Shown here: positions 26,928-35,600 of the stretch, piece by piece | Numbering within the stretch: the first letter of the stretch is position 1 | Layout: each line of letters opens with the position of its first letter | Source: Bradyrhizobium sp. CCGE-LA001 | Lineage (GTDB): Bacteria; Pseudomonadota; Alphaproteobacteria; Rhizobiales; Xanthobacteraceae | NCBI RefSeq assembly: GCF_000296215.2 | Contig: NZ_CP013949.1 | Location: 930,001 to 994,000, forward strand | Length of the DNA stretch: 64,000 bases | Reading direction: 5' to 3' | Notes under the pieces: generated by a model | Database searches by the model: none | What the model was told of the DNA's origin: nothing | The model's input: only the letters and a program-made list of their open reading frames with translations | Position numbers and translations under genes: made by a program

Positions 26928-28490
26928 TTACCCTACCATTCGGTCCCGCCCACTCCAGAAGCCCGCACGCAGTACCTTCTTGTCGACCTTGCCGACGCCG
27001 GTCATCGGCAGCTGCTTGACGAACTGGATCTGCTTTGGTGCATGCGCCGAGCCCTTTCGCGTCTTTACGAGGTTGATCAGCTCGTCGGGATCTGGCCGTG
27101 CGCCCTCGCGCGGCACGACGACGGCCGTGACCGCCTCGCCCCATTTCTCGTCGGGAATGCCGACGACGGCGACCATCGCGACGTCGGCGTGCTGCGACAG
27201 CACGTCCTCGACCTCGCGCGGGAAGATGTTGAAGCCGCCGGAAACGATCATGTCCTTCTTGCGGTCGAGGATGAACATGTAGCCGCGCTCGTCCTGGCGC
27301 GCGATGTCGCCGGTGTGGACCCAGCCGTTCTTCAGCGTCGCGGCGGTGATGTCGGGCCGCTTCCAGTACTCCGCCATCACGTGTGGCGCACGCACGCAGA
27401 TCTCGCCGGCCTCGCCCGTCTTCACCTCCTGGTCGTCGTCATCGAGGATCCTGACCTCGCAGGCCGCGATCGGAAAGCCGCAGGACAGGAACAGCTCGGG
27501 CCTGCTGGGATCGTGGTCCGCCTTGCGCAGCACCGAGACGGGATAACATTCGGTCTGGCCATAGAGCTGCGAGAACACGGGCCCGATGCGTTCGATTCCT
27601 TCGACCAGCCGGCTCGGCGACATCGCGGAGGCGCCATAGAGCACCAGCTCGAGCGAGGAGAGATCCGTCTTGTCTAGCGCAGGCTGATCCAGCAGCACGT
27701 AGACCATGGTCGGCACGAACAGCGTGAAGTTGATGCGCTCGCGCGCGATCGTGGCCAGCACGGCTTCGGGATCGAAACCCTTCAGCATGTGCACGGTGCC
27801 GCCACGCATCAATGTCGGCAGCACCTTCGTGCCTGCGACGTGACTGATCGGCGCGACCGTGAGATAGCGCGCGGCCTCGGGAATCTCGAAATCGGCGAGG
27901 ATCGCGCCGGCGGCGCCTGCATTTTCGCGATGATAGCGCAGCGCGCCCTTGGATTTGCCGGTGGTGCCGCCGGTGTAGTTCAGCGTGGCGAGATCGTCGG
28001 GGCCGGCGAGGCACTGCGCGCTGGCATGTCCCCCATTCTCGATCGCCGCCAACAGGTCGACGCCGTAGCCGGCCGGGCCCATGGTGAAGACGGCCTTCAG
28101 CCGCCCGGCTTTCGCCGCGAGCTCGCCGCCGCGATCGCGGAAGGCGGCGGCATCGACCACCAGCATCTCGGCTTCGGAATCCTCGAGCTGAAACAGCTGG
28201 TCCTCGAGCGACCCCAGCGGATGCAGCCAGGTGATGCAGAGCCGGGCCAGTTGCGCCGCGACACCGGCGCACCAGGTGTCGGCACGGTTCGCAGTGAGGA
28301 AGGCGACGCGCGCGCCCGGCTGCAGGCCGAGCCGCATGAACACGCCCTGGATACGTCCGATCAGGTCGATGGTGCCCTGATAGCTCAGCGTTCCCCCGGG
28401 CCAGGCGAAGGCGGTGCGGTCGGGATAGCGCGACAGCGCCCGTAGCGTCTGCGCACAAGCCGGGGACGATGCGTGGAGCGGATCAGGCAT
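26928..28490 (-). CDS. Class I acyl-CoA synthetase (AMP-forming)
   Basis: 520 residues. The AMP-binding core is YTGGTTGKSKGALRYHREN. Also visible: LYGQTECYPVSVL, GWVHTGDIARQDERGYMFI, LDRKKDMIVSGGFNIFPREVE and PMTGVGKVDKKVLR with the catalytic Lys. It activates a carboxylic acid to an acyl-CoA; the sequence resembles FadD3/FCS-like ligases for medium, ring-derived or aromatic acids, but the substrate cannot be fixed. It is divergent from the second NMO gene, separated by 99 bases, which may hold shared control. Confidence 0.85.
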   Translation of the reverse strand: MPDPLHASSPACAQTLRALSRYPDRTAFAWPGGTLSYQGTIDLIGRIQGVFMRLGLQPGARVAFLTANRADTWCAGVAAQLARLCITWLHPLGSLEDQLFQLEDSEAEMLVVDAAAFRDRGGELAAKAGRLKAVFTMGPAGYGVDLLAAIENGGHASAQCLAGPDDLATLNYTGGTTGKSKGALRYHRENAGAAGAILADFEIPEAARYLTVAPISHVAGTKVLPTLMRGGTVHMLKGFDPEAVLATIARERINFTLFVPTMVYVLLDQPALDKTDLSSLELVLYGASAMSPSRLVEGIERIGPVFSQLYGQTECYPVSVLRKADHDPSRPELFLSCGFPIAACEVRILDDDDQEVKTGEAGEICVRAPHVMAEYWKRPDITAATLKNGWVHTGDIARQDERGYMFILDRKKDMIVSGGFNIFPREVEDVLSQHADVAMVAVVGIPDEKWGEAVTAVVVPREGARPDPDELINLVKTRKGSAHAPKQIQFVKQLPMTGVGKVDKKVLRAGFWSGRDRMVG

Positions 28491-28589
28491 ATGTTTCCTC
28501 GTTGCTTTGTCACCGGCTTCTGACGTGCCAATGTTGCGATAACGCTAGCACAGCGAATGCGGGATGAAAGCCCGCGCAGGGAGGCGAGC

Positions 28590-29555
28590 TTGCCATCGGA
28601 TCGACTGCAACGTTTCGGCGATCGTCTCGCGCTGCCGCTGATCGCGGCGCCGATGTTCCTGGTCTCGGGCATCGAGCTGATGGTCGCGGCTTGCCGGAGC
28701 GGCGTGATCGGCAGCTTTCCCACCGCGAATTGCCGTGGCATGGAACAGCTCGATGACTGGCTCACCAGGATCGAGATTCGGCTGCGGCAGCACGAGGAGC
28801 AAACCGGACGCAAGGCCGCGCCGCTCTGCCCCAATCTGATCGTGCATCGCTCCAACGCGCGGCTCGCGCAGGATCTCGCCGTGCTGCTGCGGCACAAGCC
28901 GGAGATCGTCATCACCTCGGTCGGCTCGCCCGCGCCCGTGTTGAAGCCGCTGCACGATGCCGGCGCATTGGTGCTGGCCGATGTCGCGTCGATCCGCCAC
29001 GCCGAACGCGCCGCCGAAGCAGGCGCCGACGGGCTGGTGCTGCTGACGGCCGGCGCTGGCGGCCAGACCGGCTGGCTCAATCCATTCGCCTTCGTCCGCG
29101 CGGTCCGCGCATTCTATGACGGCCTCATCGTGCTCGCGGGCGGCATCAGCGACGGCCGCGCGCTGCATGCTGCCGAAGTGCTCGGCTGCGATCTCGCTTA
29201 TATGGGCACCAAGTTCATCGCGACGCGCGAGAGCATGGCGGACGACCGCTACAAGCGGATGCTGGTCGAGAGCAGCGCCGACGACATCCTGCTCACCACC
29301 GCATTCACGGGTCTTCAGACCAGCATGCTGAGGCCGTCGATCCTGGCCGCAGGCCTCGATCCCGACGACCTGCCGGCGCATGGAGCGATCGACATCGCCA
29401 AGGATATCGACGTTGCCGCGCGCGAAAGCCGGCCGAAGCGCTGGCGGGACATCTGGAGCGGCGGGCACTCGACCTCCGGTGTCACGGAGGTGCTCGCCGC
29501 CGGCGATCTCGTCGCCCGGACGGTTGCCGAATATCGCGAGGCGGCCGGGCGGTAG
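28590..29555 (+). CDS. Nitronate monooxygenase paralog with active-site His replaced by Gln
   Basis: About 321 residues from a TTG at 28590 with GGGAGG before it; an ATG at 28557 lacks one. It shares the TIM barrel, the loop ALPLIAAPMFLVSGIELMVA, and the FMN-binding segment LAGGISDGRALHAAEVLGCD with the NMO at 24698. The catalytic-loop motif, however, reads TAGAGGQTGW: Gln159 (codon CAG at 29064) stands where AGGH has His. This His is the base in characterised nitronate monooxygenases, so a different reaction or activity loss is likely. YMGTKFIATRESM follows normally. Confidence 0.8.
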   Translation: MPSDRLQRFGDRLALPLIAAPMFLVSGIELMVAACRSGVIGSFPTANCRGMEQLDDWLTRIEIRLRQHEEQTGRKAAPLCPNLIVHRSNARLAQDLAVLLRHKPEIVITSVGSPAPVLKPLHDAGALVLADVASIRHAERAAEAGADGLVLLTAGAGGQTGWLNPFAFVRAVRAFYDGLIVLAGGISDGRALHAAEVLGCDLAYMGTKFIATRESMADDRYKRMLVESSADDILLTTAFTGLQTSMLRPSILAAGLDPDDLPAHGAIDIAKDIDVAARESRPKRWRDIWSGGHSTSGVTEVLAAGDLVARTVAEYREAAGR

Positions 29556-29689
29556 GCCGTGCGGGAGACGAGGCGCGACCCCCGCCCACGGTTGATCCAG
29601 CGCTCTCCCGCCCCGTCCATTTAACGGCAGATTAACCATCGCCCGCCAAGAATCCCTCAGGCCGCCAATCAGGACGAGAGGGACAGGCG

Positions 29690-29938
29690 ATGGATTTCGA
29701 CTATCTCAACAGCAAGACAGCCGCGACGCTGGATGAAATCCGCGTTCGCGTGGCCCACGCGCTGGCCCGTCACCCGCTCTGCCGCAACGTCCGCTTCGAC
29801 ATCGTCAGCGTTCCCCGCACCCGCCGGGGCGGCAATTGGACGGTGACGCTGCAATCGGTCGAGCCCCGCGCGGTCTGGGAGGCCTCCGAGATCGTCGCCG
29901 ACATCCAGGACGCCTACGACCTTCGCGCAGCTGCCTGA
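29690..29938 (+). CDS. Small soluble protein, 82 residues
   Basis: 82 residues, no signal peptide or membrane helix. MDFDYLNSKTAATLDEIRVR is followed by HPLCRNVRFDIVSVPRTRRGGNWTVTLQSV and an acidic helix EIVADIQDAY. GAGAGGGACAGG precedes the start. It has a mixed alpha-beta layout, and no family was recognised. The gene is followed by 135 bases before the next start, where the frame is not coding. Confidence 0.6.
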   Translation: MDFDYLNSKTAATLDEIRVRVAHALARHPLCRNVRFDIVSVPRTRRGGNWTVTLQSVEPRAVWEASEIVADIQDAYDLRAAA

Positions 29939-30073
29939 TTTCGTTGGCTTTTTCGGAGTGTGTCGCGGTCGGCATAGCGATTGTCGCAACGAAAGCACAC
30001 TCAAGCCTTATTTCGTGCCTTTTTCCTCGGCAACGTTAACAAACTCGTGAAGTGCCCGCTCCCGGAGGGACGT

Positions 30074-30787
30074 TTGTCCAAAGCCATCACCATCACCGTG
30101 CTGACCTGTTTTCTCGTCCTCGGCGCCGCCACGACCGCCATTCTCGGCCGTGACAGCGTGCCCAGTGTCAGTGCGGGGATGATCTCGCAGACGCCTCCGG
30201 CCAAGCCGCTCGCCGCCAACCGCGCCGCCAAGGCCGATCGTCTGGTTCCCACCCTGGCGCTGGCCTCGGCCGCCTTCGAGCCGGTCCAGGTCGCTGCCGA
30301 CAAGCTGGCCCAGGCCCCGCCGCTGACAGAGCCGCTGCGCCAGGCTTTTGCCGCCGCTACGCCCTCCGACTTTCCGATGCCGAAGCCGAGCGTGAACGAG
30401 GCGCCCGCCGCGGCGGAGGTACCCGCCGTCGAAGTCCCCGCCGCCAAGCCGAAGGTCGTGGCCAAGCCGCAGCCGCAGAAGAACTACACGCTGCTGTCCG
30501 ACGCGCAGATCGCGGGCATCAGGGATCGCCTGAAGCTGTCGTCGTCGCAGGAATATTATTGGCCGTCGGTCGAGACCGCGCTCCGCAACGTCGTCCGCAA
30601 GATCTCGGCCAACAAGCTCTCCAACCCGAATGCGCCTGGCGTGCCGATCGATCCGAATTGCGACGAGGTCCAGCAGTTGAAATCGGCGGCGATGCCGCTG
30701 TTGTTCCAGCTGCGTGACGACCAGAAAGAGGAAGTACGCAAGCTCGCCCGCATCATCGGGCTGGAGAAGGTCGCGCAGCAGATCTGA
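30074..30787 (+). CDS. Exported or anchored protein with Pro/Ala-rich linker
   Basis: 237 residues if the TTG at 30074, preceded by GGAGGGACG, is the start. An in-frame ATG at 29981 has no good ribosome binding site. A hydrophobic N-terminus (ITITVLTCFLVLGAATTAIL) serves as signal or anchor. A Pro/Ala/Lys-rich stretch (PAAAEVPAVEVPAAKPKVVAKP) follows. The C-terminal ~100 residues are globular and helical (LLSDAQIAGIRDRLKLSSSQ, WPSVETALRNVVRK, LLFQLRDDQKEEVRKLARII), like a Spy/LTXXQ-type helix bundle. No catalytic motif. Part of a run of small exported proteins. Confidence 0.6.
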   Translation: MSKAITITVLTCFLVLGAATTAILGRDSVPSVSAGMISQTPPAKPLAANRAAKADRLVPTLALASAAFEPVQVAADKLAQAPPLTEPLRQAFAAATPSDFPMPKPSVNEAPAAAEVPAVEVPAAKPKVVAKPQPQKNYTLLSDAQIAGIRDRLKLSSSQEYYWPSVETALRNVVRKISANKLSNPNAPGVPIDPNCDEVQQLKSAAMPLLFQLRDDQKEEVRKLARIIGLEKVAQQI

Positions 30788-30873
30788 CGCGCAAGTTCCT
30801 TTCGGAACTGCTTTCGTACCAGGAACATCTGGCAATCAACGTGCGTTGCTCGCTCCAAAGAGGGAGTGGATCA

Positions 30874-31584
30874 ATGCGCGCCTCGACAGCCTATTTCGTC
30901 GGTGCCGGAACCATCATCGCGGCCATCGCCATTGGTCTCGGCGGCGGCATCGTCGCCGGCAACATCATGAATCCGGTTTCGTCCAAGCAGGGCCCGGACA
31001 CCAGCAAGATGGCGCAACGCGCCGAATCCGCGGGCACGCCGGCGGCGACCAACACGCCATCGGAACGCGTGAATTATCTCACCGGCTCGCAAGCCTTCGG
31101 GGCGCTGATCGCCACGCCGGCGCAGGCCGAAGCCAAGCCTGAAGCTGTAAAGGCTGACCCTCAACCCGCTCAGGCAAATGTTGCGCCGACACCGCCGCCT
31201 TCGCAGGCCGCTGGAGTCGAGCCGCCCAAGGAACAGGCCAAAGGGCAGGTCAGGGAACAGTCCAAGCCGGCAATCGCATCGTCACCGAGAGCAGTCAATC
31301 CGGCCGAGCAGCAGGCATCGGCCGACCCGGCCGCTTCGGTTGACAACGCCTACGCCAAGGCCAGGGATTCCGACGTGAAGCGCGCCGCGTCCGAGCGACG
31401 CCGGATCGAGCGACGGGCCGAGCGCCGCCATTACTACGAGGCTCGCGAGCCGCGCGGCATGCGCGACCGCACCGATTGGGACGACGTCGCGCGCAACATC
31501 CGCGAGGATTCCGATGCGCGCGACTATGCAGGCCGTTCGCGCGGCGGCTTCCCGCAGATCAGGCTGTTTGGGGACGACGACTGA
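30874..31584 (+). CDS. Single-pass membrane protein with low-complexity and basic C-terminus
   Basis: 236 residues from the ATG at 30874, which has GAGGGAG before it. A membrane anchor (STAYFVGAGTIIAAIAIGLG, then GGIVAGNIM) is followed by a long Ala/Pro/Gln/Lys-rich disordered part. Last comes an Arg-rich segment (SERRRIERRAERRHYYEARE) and an acidic tail. No domain was recognised. It lies 86 bases after the preceding gene, with a small hairpin (AGTTCC...GGAACT) between them. Function unknown. Confidence 0.6.
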   Translation: MRASTAYFVGAGTIIAAIAIGLGGGIVAGNIMNPVSSKQGPDTSKMAQRAESAGTPAATNTPSERVNYLTGSQAFGALIATPAQAEAKPEAVKADPQPAQANVAPTPPPSQAAGVEPPKEQAKGQVREQSKPAIASSPRAVNPAEQQASADPAASVDNAYAKARDSDVKRAASERRRIERRAERRHYYEAREPRGMRDRTDWDDVARNIREDSDARDYAGRSRGGFPQIRLFGDDD

Positions 31585-31653
31585 CACCCGCCGAGCTCGG
31601 CGAAACGGAAGCCGGGTTCGCTCCGCTGGAAGCGCACCCGGAGCGAGGCCGGC

Positions 31654-31878
31654 TCAGCCTCCGCGAGACTCCACGACCTTGCGGCAGCCGTCCGAGAGCT
31701 TCGACTTGTTCTCACGCAGGCAGGCATTCATCTGCGGCGGCTTGCCGACATGCTCGGCGCAGAATTTGCTGGCATCGCCGCGGCAGGCCATCTGCTCCTG
31801 CAGCGTCGGGCCGGATTGCGCAGCGGCGGACAATGCGGTGGCGGCGAGCAGCAGCGCGGCAAGAACCGAAATCTTCAT
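31654..31878 (-). CDS. Small exported Cys-rich-repeat protein
   Basis: 74 residues. A signal peptide ends at SAAAQ. The mature part has four Cys in the spacing of the cysteine-rich GLG1-like repeat: EQMACRGDASKFCAEHVG, then MNACLRENKSKLSDGCRKV. Bacterial members of this family are periplasmic and have no known function. Two disulfides are likely, which fits the Dsb genes 7-12 kb downstream. Single gene on this strand, divergent from the 32113 gene. Confidence 0.7.
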   Translation of the reverse strand: MKISVLAALLLAATALSAAAQSGPTLQEQMACRGDASKFCAEHVGKPPQMNACLRENKSKLSDGCRKVVESRGG

Positions 31879-32112
31879 AAAGCACCTCTTTGGAATTGAC
31901 GTTGGTCCCGCCTGGGATCAAGCGGCCGGACGATCTCGCAAAGGTGGCGCGCAGGTCCATGCCATGTTCATGGCACCGGGCGTGTCCTCCCGGCCGCCGC
32001 ACCCCCATCTTCATGGCATGTATCCGCACACGGTCTTTTGCCATTCAGGCTGCACGTCGGCCGCGAAATCCGGAATTGCACCGGGACGCCGAACGGGAAG
32101 CAGGAGAGCAAG

Positions 32113-32403
32113 ATGTCGAAAAGAGCGGGAGCGTTGAGCGCTGGGCTGACGATCATGGCGCTGGCGGGTGCGGCGATGGTGTCGTTGGGCACGAGCCCGG
32201 CGCAGGCTGTGGTCTATTGCAAGACCGTCGGCGTGCCCAAGGGCTGCGTGGTGCGGCCGACGGCGGCCGTGGTGGTCGCGCCGGGAGCTCCGGTGGCGCG
32301 GGCCGCGGTCGCAACGCCAGGTGTCGGCGCGCCCGGCGTCGGCGTGCGCGCCGGTACGCCGATGAATCGCGGCGGCCCGGTCAATCGCGTCGGCGTGCGC
32401 TGA
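32113..32403 (+). CDS. Exported Val/Ala/Gly-rich protein
   Basis: 96 residues from the ATG at 32113, preceded by AGGAGAG. The signal peptide runs LTIMALAGAAMVSLG and ends SPAQA. The mature protein has two Cys (YCKTVGVPKGCVVRP), then repeats of Val-Gly-Ala with Pro (PGVGAPGVGVRAG) and a basic end. Similar small secreted proteins occur in other Bradyrhizobium loci. No function. Confidence 0.6.
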   Translation: MSKRAGALSAGLTIMALAGAAMVSLGTSPAQAVVYCKTVGVPKGCVVRPTAAVVVAPGAPVARAAVATPGVGAPGVGVRAGTPMNRGGPVNRVGVR

Positions 32404-32541
32404 TCATCCTTTCGGTTGAATTGATTGCATTGCTTCGGGCCAATGGGCCCTGCGGACGAAGACCCCCCGTCCTCCGCAGGGGCAAACACCCGGGCCCGTT
32501 CCCTCTCTCCGTGCGCCCCACACGTTCGGGGAGGGGGCCTT

Positions 32542-34452
32542 TCAGCCCGCGGCTGCATCGCTCTCGGGAAAACGCTGCGGCAGTTGCAGCCGTACGCGAG
32601 TGCCTGAGCCATCCGAGCTCAGAGCGAGCACCGCCCCGCAGCGCGCGGCGCGACTCCTCATGTTGCGCAAGCCCCTCTGGCCGGCGGTAGCGCCATTTTC
32701 GGCGAGCGCAAACCCCTTGCCGTCGTCCGTCACGCTCATCACGCCACAGGGACCCTGACCATCGTCGAGTGTCTCGATGCAGACCGCGATGTGACGCGCC
32801 TCGGCGTGCTTCACCGCGTTGGTCACGGCTTCGTCGAGAATGCGCACGATCTGGATGACGTGCCAGGGCCGCAGCTCGGGATGCAGCGGCAGGCCCTGCG
32901 GCGTTGCCACGCGCCAGTCGAGCGCGATGTCGTGCGGCCGCAATTGCGCCGTCGCGCGCTCGCGCCATGAGCCCAGCGCGAGCATGAGGTCGCCGCCGAT
33001 GTCGTCCATGGAGTCGATGACGAGCCGCAGGTCCTTCAGTGCGGCACGGGCGGCGTCCGTGATGGTCGCCCCCTCATGGCCGCGCTCGGACAGCGCGACG
33101 ATGCTGACGAGCTGGCCGCCGAGACCGTCATGCAGGTCCCGCATTAGGCGCGTGCGCTCGTTGGCGAGCGCTGCGGCGCGGGCGCGTTCCTCCTCGCGGA
33201 CAAAACTCGCCTTCAGCCGCTCCTCGGCCTCGCGCACGCGTGCGACGAGCTGGCCGGCAAAGCTGTCGACCTGGTTCAGCGCGCGCGCAAAGCGCCAGGT
33301 CAGCCCGGCGCCGATCGCCACCAGCATGGCCGAATAGGACAGGCGTGAGACGAAGATGCGCTCGTTGGGCATGATGTCGAACACCGACAGCATGTCGTGG
33401 ACCCAGCAGGTCAGAACGATGGTCACCGCGCAGCCGATCGTGAAGCTCGCCGCGTCCTGCCGCCGGATCACCGCCGTCGCGGTGACGCAGGCCATCAGGA
33501 ATAGGCAGAGACCGACGGTCGGGATGCCGAGCACCAGAAACAGGATGCGCGGCATCGGCGGACCTGCGATCAGTCCCACGCCGAAGATGATCAGCCCCGG
33601 CGCGAACACCAGTGTGGCATAGCGCGGCCAGCGCCAGCCGAAGAACAGCACGCCGAAAACGACGATCAGTGCGCTCTCGATCGGCGCGGAGGCGAGCAGC
33701 ACGGCGGCGATCCGCGACGTCATTGCCGGCGGCACCGGCGGCGGCAGGAATGCCTGGATGACGCCGAGCACCATGGCCACCGCCAGCACGCCGTAAACCG
33801 GCTCGTGCCGCCGCATCAGCCACATGATCGCGAGGATGACGGCGAGGATCGCCTGCCAGGCAGAGAACACCACCTGCAGCGTGACGAACAGCAGCGTGCG
33901 CGTCTCATAGGCCGGCCGCAGGCTCTTGTCGGGGCCGACATAGACGGTGTCGAGAAAGCCCTTGAGCGGCCCCCATACGAACAGCCGCACCGTGATCTCG
34001 TTGCTGCCGTCGCGCAGCAGCGAGGACGGAATCGCCGCGATCTGCGGCGTGTTGCGGTCCGGCCGATTGGCGTTGGCATCGCGCCGGGAATCCAGCACCA
34101 CGACGCCATTGACGGCGACCTCCACGGCGTTGCTGAACCGCGGCAGGTACACCGACCATCCCGATCCCGCATCTTCGCCGCGGAACGCGAAAGTGCCGGT
34201 GTAGAGCGGCGGATCGGCCAGCGAATAGCGCGATGCGGTGAAATGCGGCAGCGTCACTGCGCGCGTCGCGCCGGCCTCGCGCGCCGAAAACACATTCACG
34301 GCGAAGTCTTCGGGGTCGCTGGGCTGGAGCAGCCTGAGCCCGAGGATGGTGCAGATCACGATCAGGGCCTGGAGCAGCAGATAGGGCACGAGGCGCGACA
34401 CGATCAGCCGGCGCCTTGTGCGCCTCGGTGCCTTCACCGCGATCTCGCTCAC
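32542..34452 (-). CDS. NarX-type sensor histidine kinase with 7TM receptor region
   Basis: 636 residues. After one membrane helix (VPYLLLQALIVICTILGLRL), an extracytoplasmic beta-rich domain runs to about residue 185. Seven further helices then form a 7TMR-DISM-like region (~190-390). The cytoplasmic part has a coiled coil (VREAEERLKASFVREEERAR), the HisKA_3 motif RLMRDLHDGLGGQLVSIV with His441, the N-box LDEAVTNAVKHA (Asn545) and the G-box VTDDGKGFAL, ending in GQRGLRNMRSRA. It phosphorylates itself in response to an outside signal. Its start overlaps the stop of the response regulator by four bases. Confidence 0.88.
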   Translation of the reverse strand: MSEIAVKAPRRTRRRLIVSRLVPYLLLQALIVICTILGLRLLQPSDPEDFAVNVFSAREAGATRAVTLPHFTASRYSLADPPLYTGTFAFRGEDAGSGWSVYLPRFSNAVEVAVNGVVVLDSRRDANANRPDRNTPQIAAIPSSLLRDGSNEITVRLFVWGPLKGFLDTVYVGPDKSLRPAYETRTLLFVTLQVVFSAWQAILAVILAIMWLMRRHEPVYGVLAVAMVLGVIQAFLPPPVPPAMTSRIAAVLLASAPIESALIVVFGVLFFGWRWPRYATLVFAPGLIIFGVGLIAGPPMPRILFLVLGIPTVGLCLFLMACVTATAVIRRQDAASFTIGCAVTIVLTCWVHDMLSVFDIMPNERIFVSRLSYSAMLVAIGAGLTWRFARALNQVDSFAGQLVARVREAEERLKASFVREEERARAAALANERTRLMRDLHDGLGGQLVSIVALSERGHEGATITDAARAALKDLRLVIDSMDDIGGDLMLALGSWRERATAQLRPHDIALDWRVATPQGLPLHPELRPWHVIQIVRILDEAVTNAVKHAEARHIAVCIETLDDGQGPCGVMSVTDDGKGFALAENGATAGQRGLRNMRSRAARCGAVLALSSDGSGTRVRLQLPQRFPESDAAAG

Positions 34453-35138
34453 AGCTTGATCAAGCCCTGCTGCACGGCTTCGAACACCGCCTCGCTGCGG
34501 GTGTGCACCTCGAGCTTGCGATAGATGTTCTTGATGTGGCCGGGCACGGTCTGCCTGGACAGGCCGAGATGGCTCGCGATCTCGGCATAGCTGAAGCCCT
34601 TTGCGATGCCCCAGAGAATGTCGATCTCCCGCGGGGTCAGTCTGGCCGTGTTGAGCACGGGGCCCGGCGCCGGCTCCGCCGAATTCTGCGCGGCACCTTG
34701 TGTTCTGCGCACGATGAAACGGGCGATCGAGGCCGAGATCGGCGAATGGCCCGCAACCAGGTCGCGTACCGTGGTGGCGATGTCGGTCGGGAAGGCGTCC
34801 TTGAGCAGATAGCCGGTGGCGCCGACCGTGATCGCCGAGATCACGCTTTCCTCGTCGCCGAGCGCGGAGATCACCATGATCTCGGTCTCGGGAAAGCGCT
34901 GGCGGGTTTCGCGGATCAGTTCGACGCCGTGGCCGTCGGGAAGCCTGAGATCGGTCAGCAGCACGCGCGGCGCCCGCTCGCCGAGCGCGGCGCGGGCTTC
35001 CGCGAGCGTGCCGGCGCTGCGCACCTCGTAGCCGGCCTTGACCAGCGCATCCTGGAGCCGCCAGCAGGTCGGCGCGTCGTCCTCGACGAGGAGGATGGTA
35101 ATGGCCTCACCCGTCTCGCCCTGTTCGCTCATGGTCAT
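34449..35138 (-). CDS. NarL/FixJ-family response regulator
   Basis: 229 residues. Receiver: acidic pocket VEDDAP (Glu19, Asp20, Asp21), phosphoacceptor Asp63 (LLTDLRLPDG), Ser91 and Lys113 (GYLLKDAF). The C-terminal LuxR-type helix-turn-helix is LTPREIDILWGIAKGFSYAE followed by LGLSRQTVPGHIKNIYRKLEV; most members have VKxH where this has VPGH. It is the partner of the kinase, upstream in the same operon with a four-base overlap. Ser and Asp residues needed for phosphorelay are intact. A second start at 35132 is possible. Targets unknown. Confidence 0.9.
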   Translation of the reverse strand: MTMSEQGETGEAITILLVEDDAPTCWRLQDALVKAGYEVRSAGTLAEARAALGERAPRVLLTDLRLPDGHGVELIRETRQRFPETEIMVISALGDEESVISAITVGATGYLLKDAFPTDIATTVRDLVAGHSPISASIARFIVRRTQGAAQNSAEPAPGPVLNTARLTPREIDILWGIAKGFSYAEIASHLGLSRQTVPGHIKNIYRKLEVHTRSEAVFEAVQQGLIKL

Positions 35139-35236
35139 CGTCCCGCGACCCGCGTGTCCCCCGCGGCGCGAGGCAAGTCTAGCTGGAGCGCGGATGCCGT
35201 GACACCCATAATCATGGGGGCGGCGACGCGCGCCGT

Positions 35237-35470
35237 CTACGAAAGATCAGCCCGCGGCGGCGGATAGCGCCGTGCCAGCGCCGATAGAGGCAAATGTCGT
35301 TCGTCCACCGGCAGCTCCAGATAGGCCAGCACCAGCGGCCGCTTCCAGTCCCCGACGCCGAAATCCATCGTCATCCATTTCTGCGGCTCGGGCCCTTCGA
35401 GGCCGCGGACCCAGACGAAATAACGCGGCAGGTCGTCAGCGTCCGTATCCGTCGTGCGTCTCCTGGCCAT
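35237..35470 (-). CDS. Small hypothetical protein, 77 residues
   Basis: 77 residues, soluble, with no signal. It contains DLPRYFVWVRGLEGPEPQKW, then MDFGVGDWKRPLVLAYLELP and a C-terminal PPPRAD. The Trp-rich middle suggests a folded domain. No family recognised. It sits upstream of the response regulator on the same strand with a 98-base gap, and could lead that operon. Confidence 0.55.
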   Translation of the reverse strand: MARRRTTDTDADDLPRYFVWVRGLEGPEPQKWMTMDFGVGDWKRPLVLAYLELPVDERHLPLSALARRYPPPRADLS

Positions 35471-35600
35471 CGAAGCTGTCCCGCTGCGTCAACAATCATT
35501 GCCGCACGATATAGGGAATATCCGGGCGAAGTCGAACGCCCCGCGGGGTTTAGAAACTTCCCGCGAGGGCGGCGCCGAGTGGCGTGGCTGTCGTTGTCCG

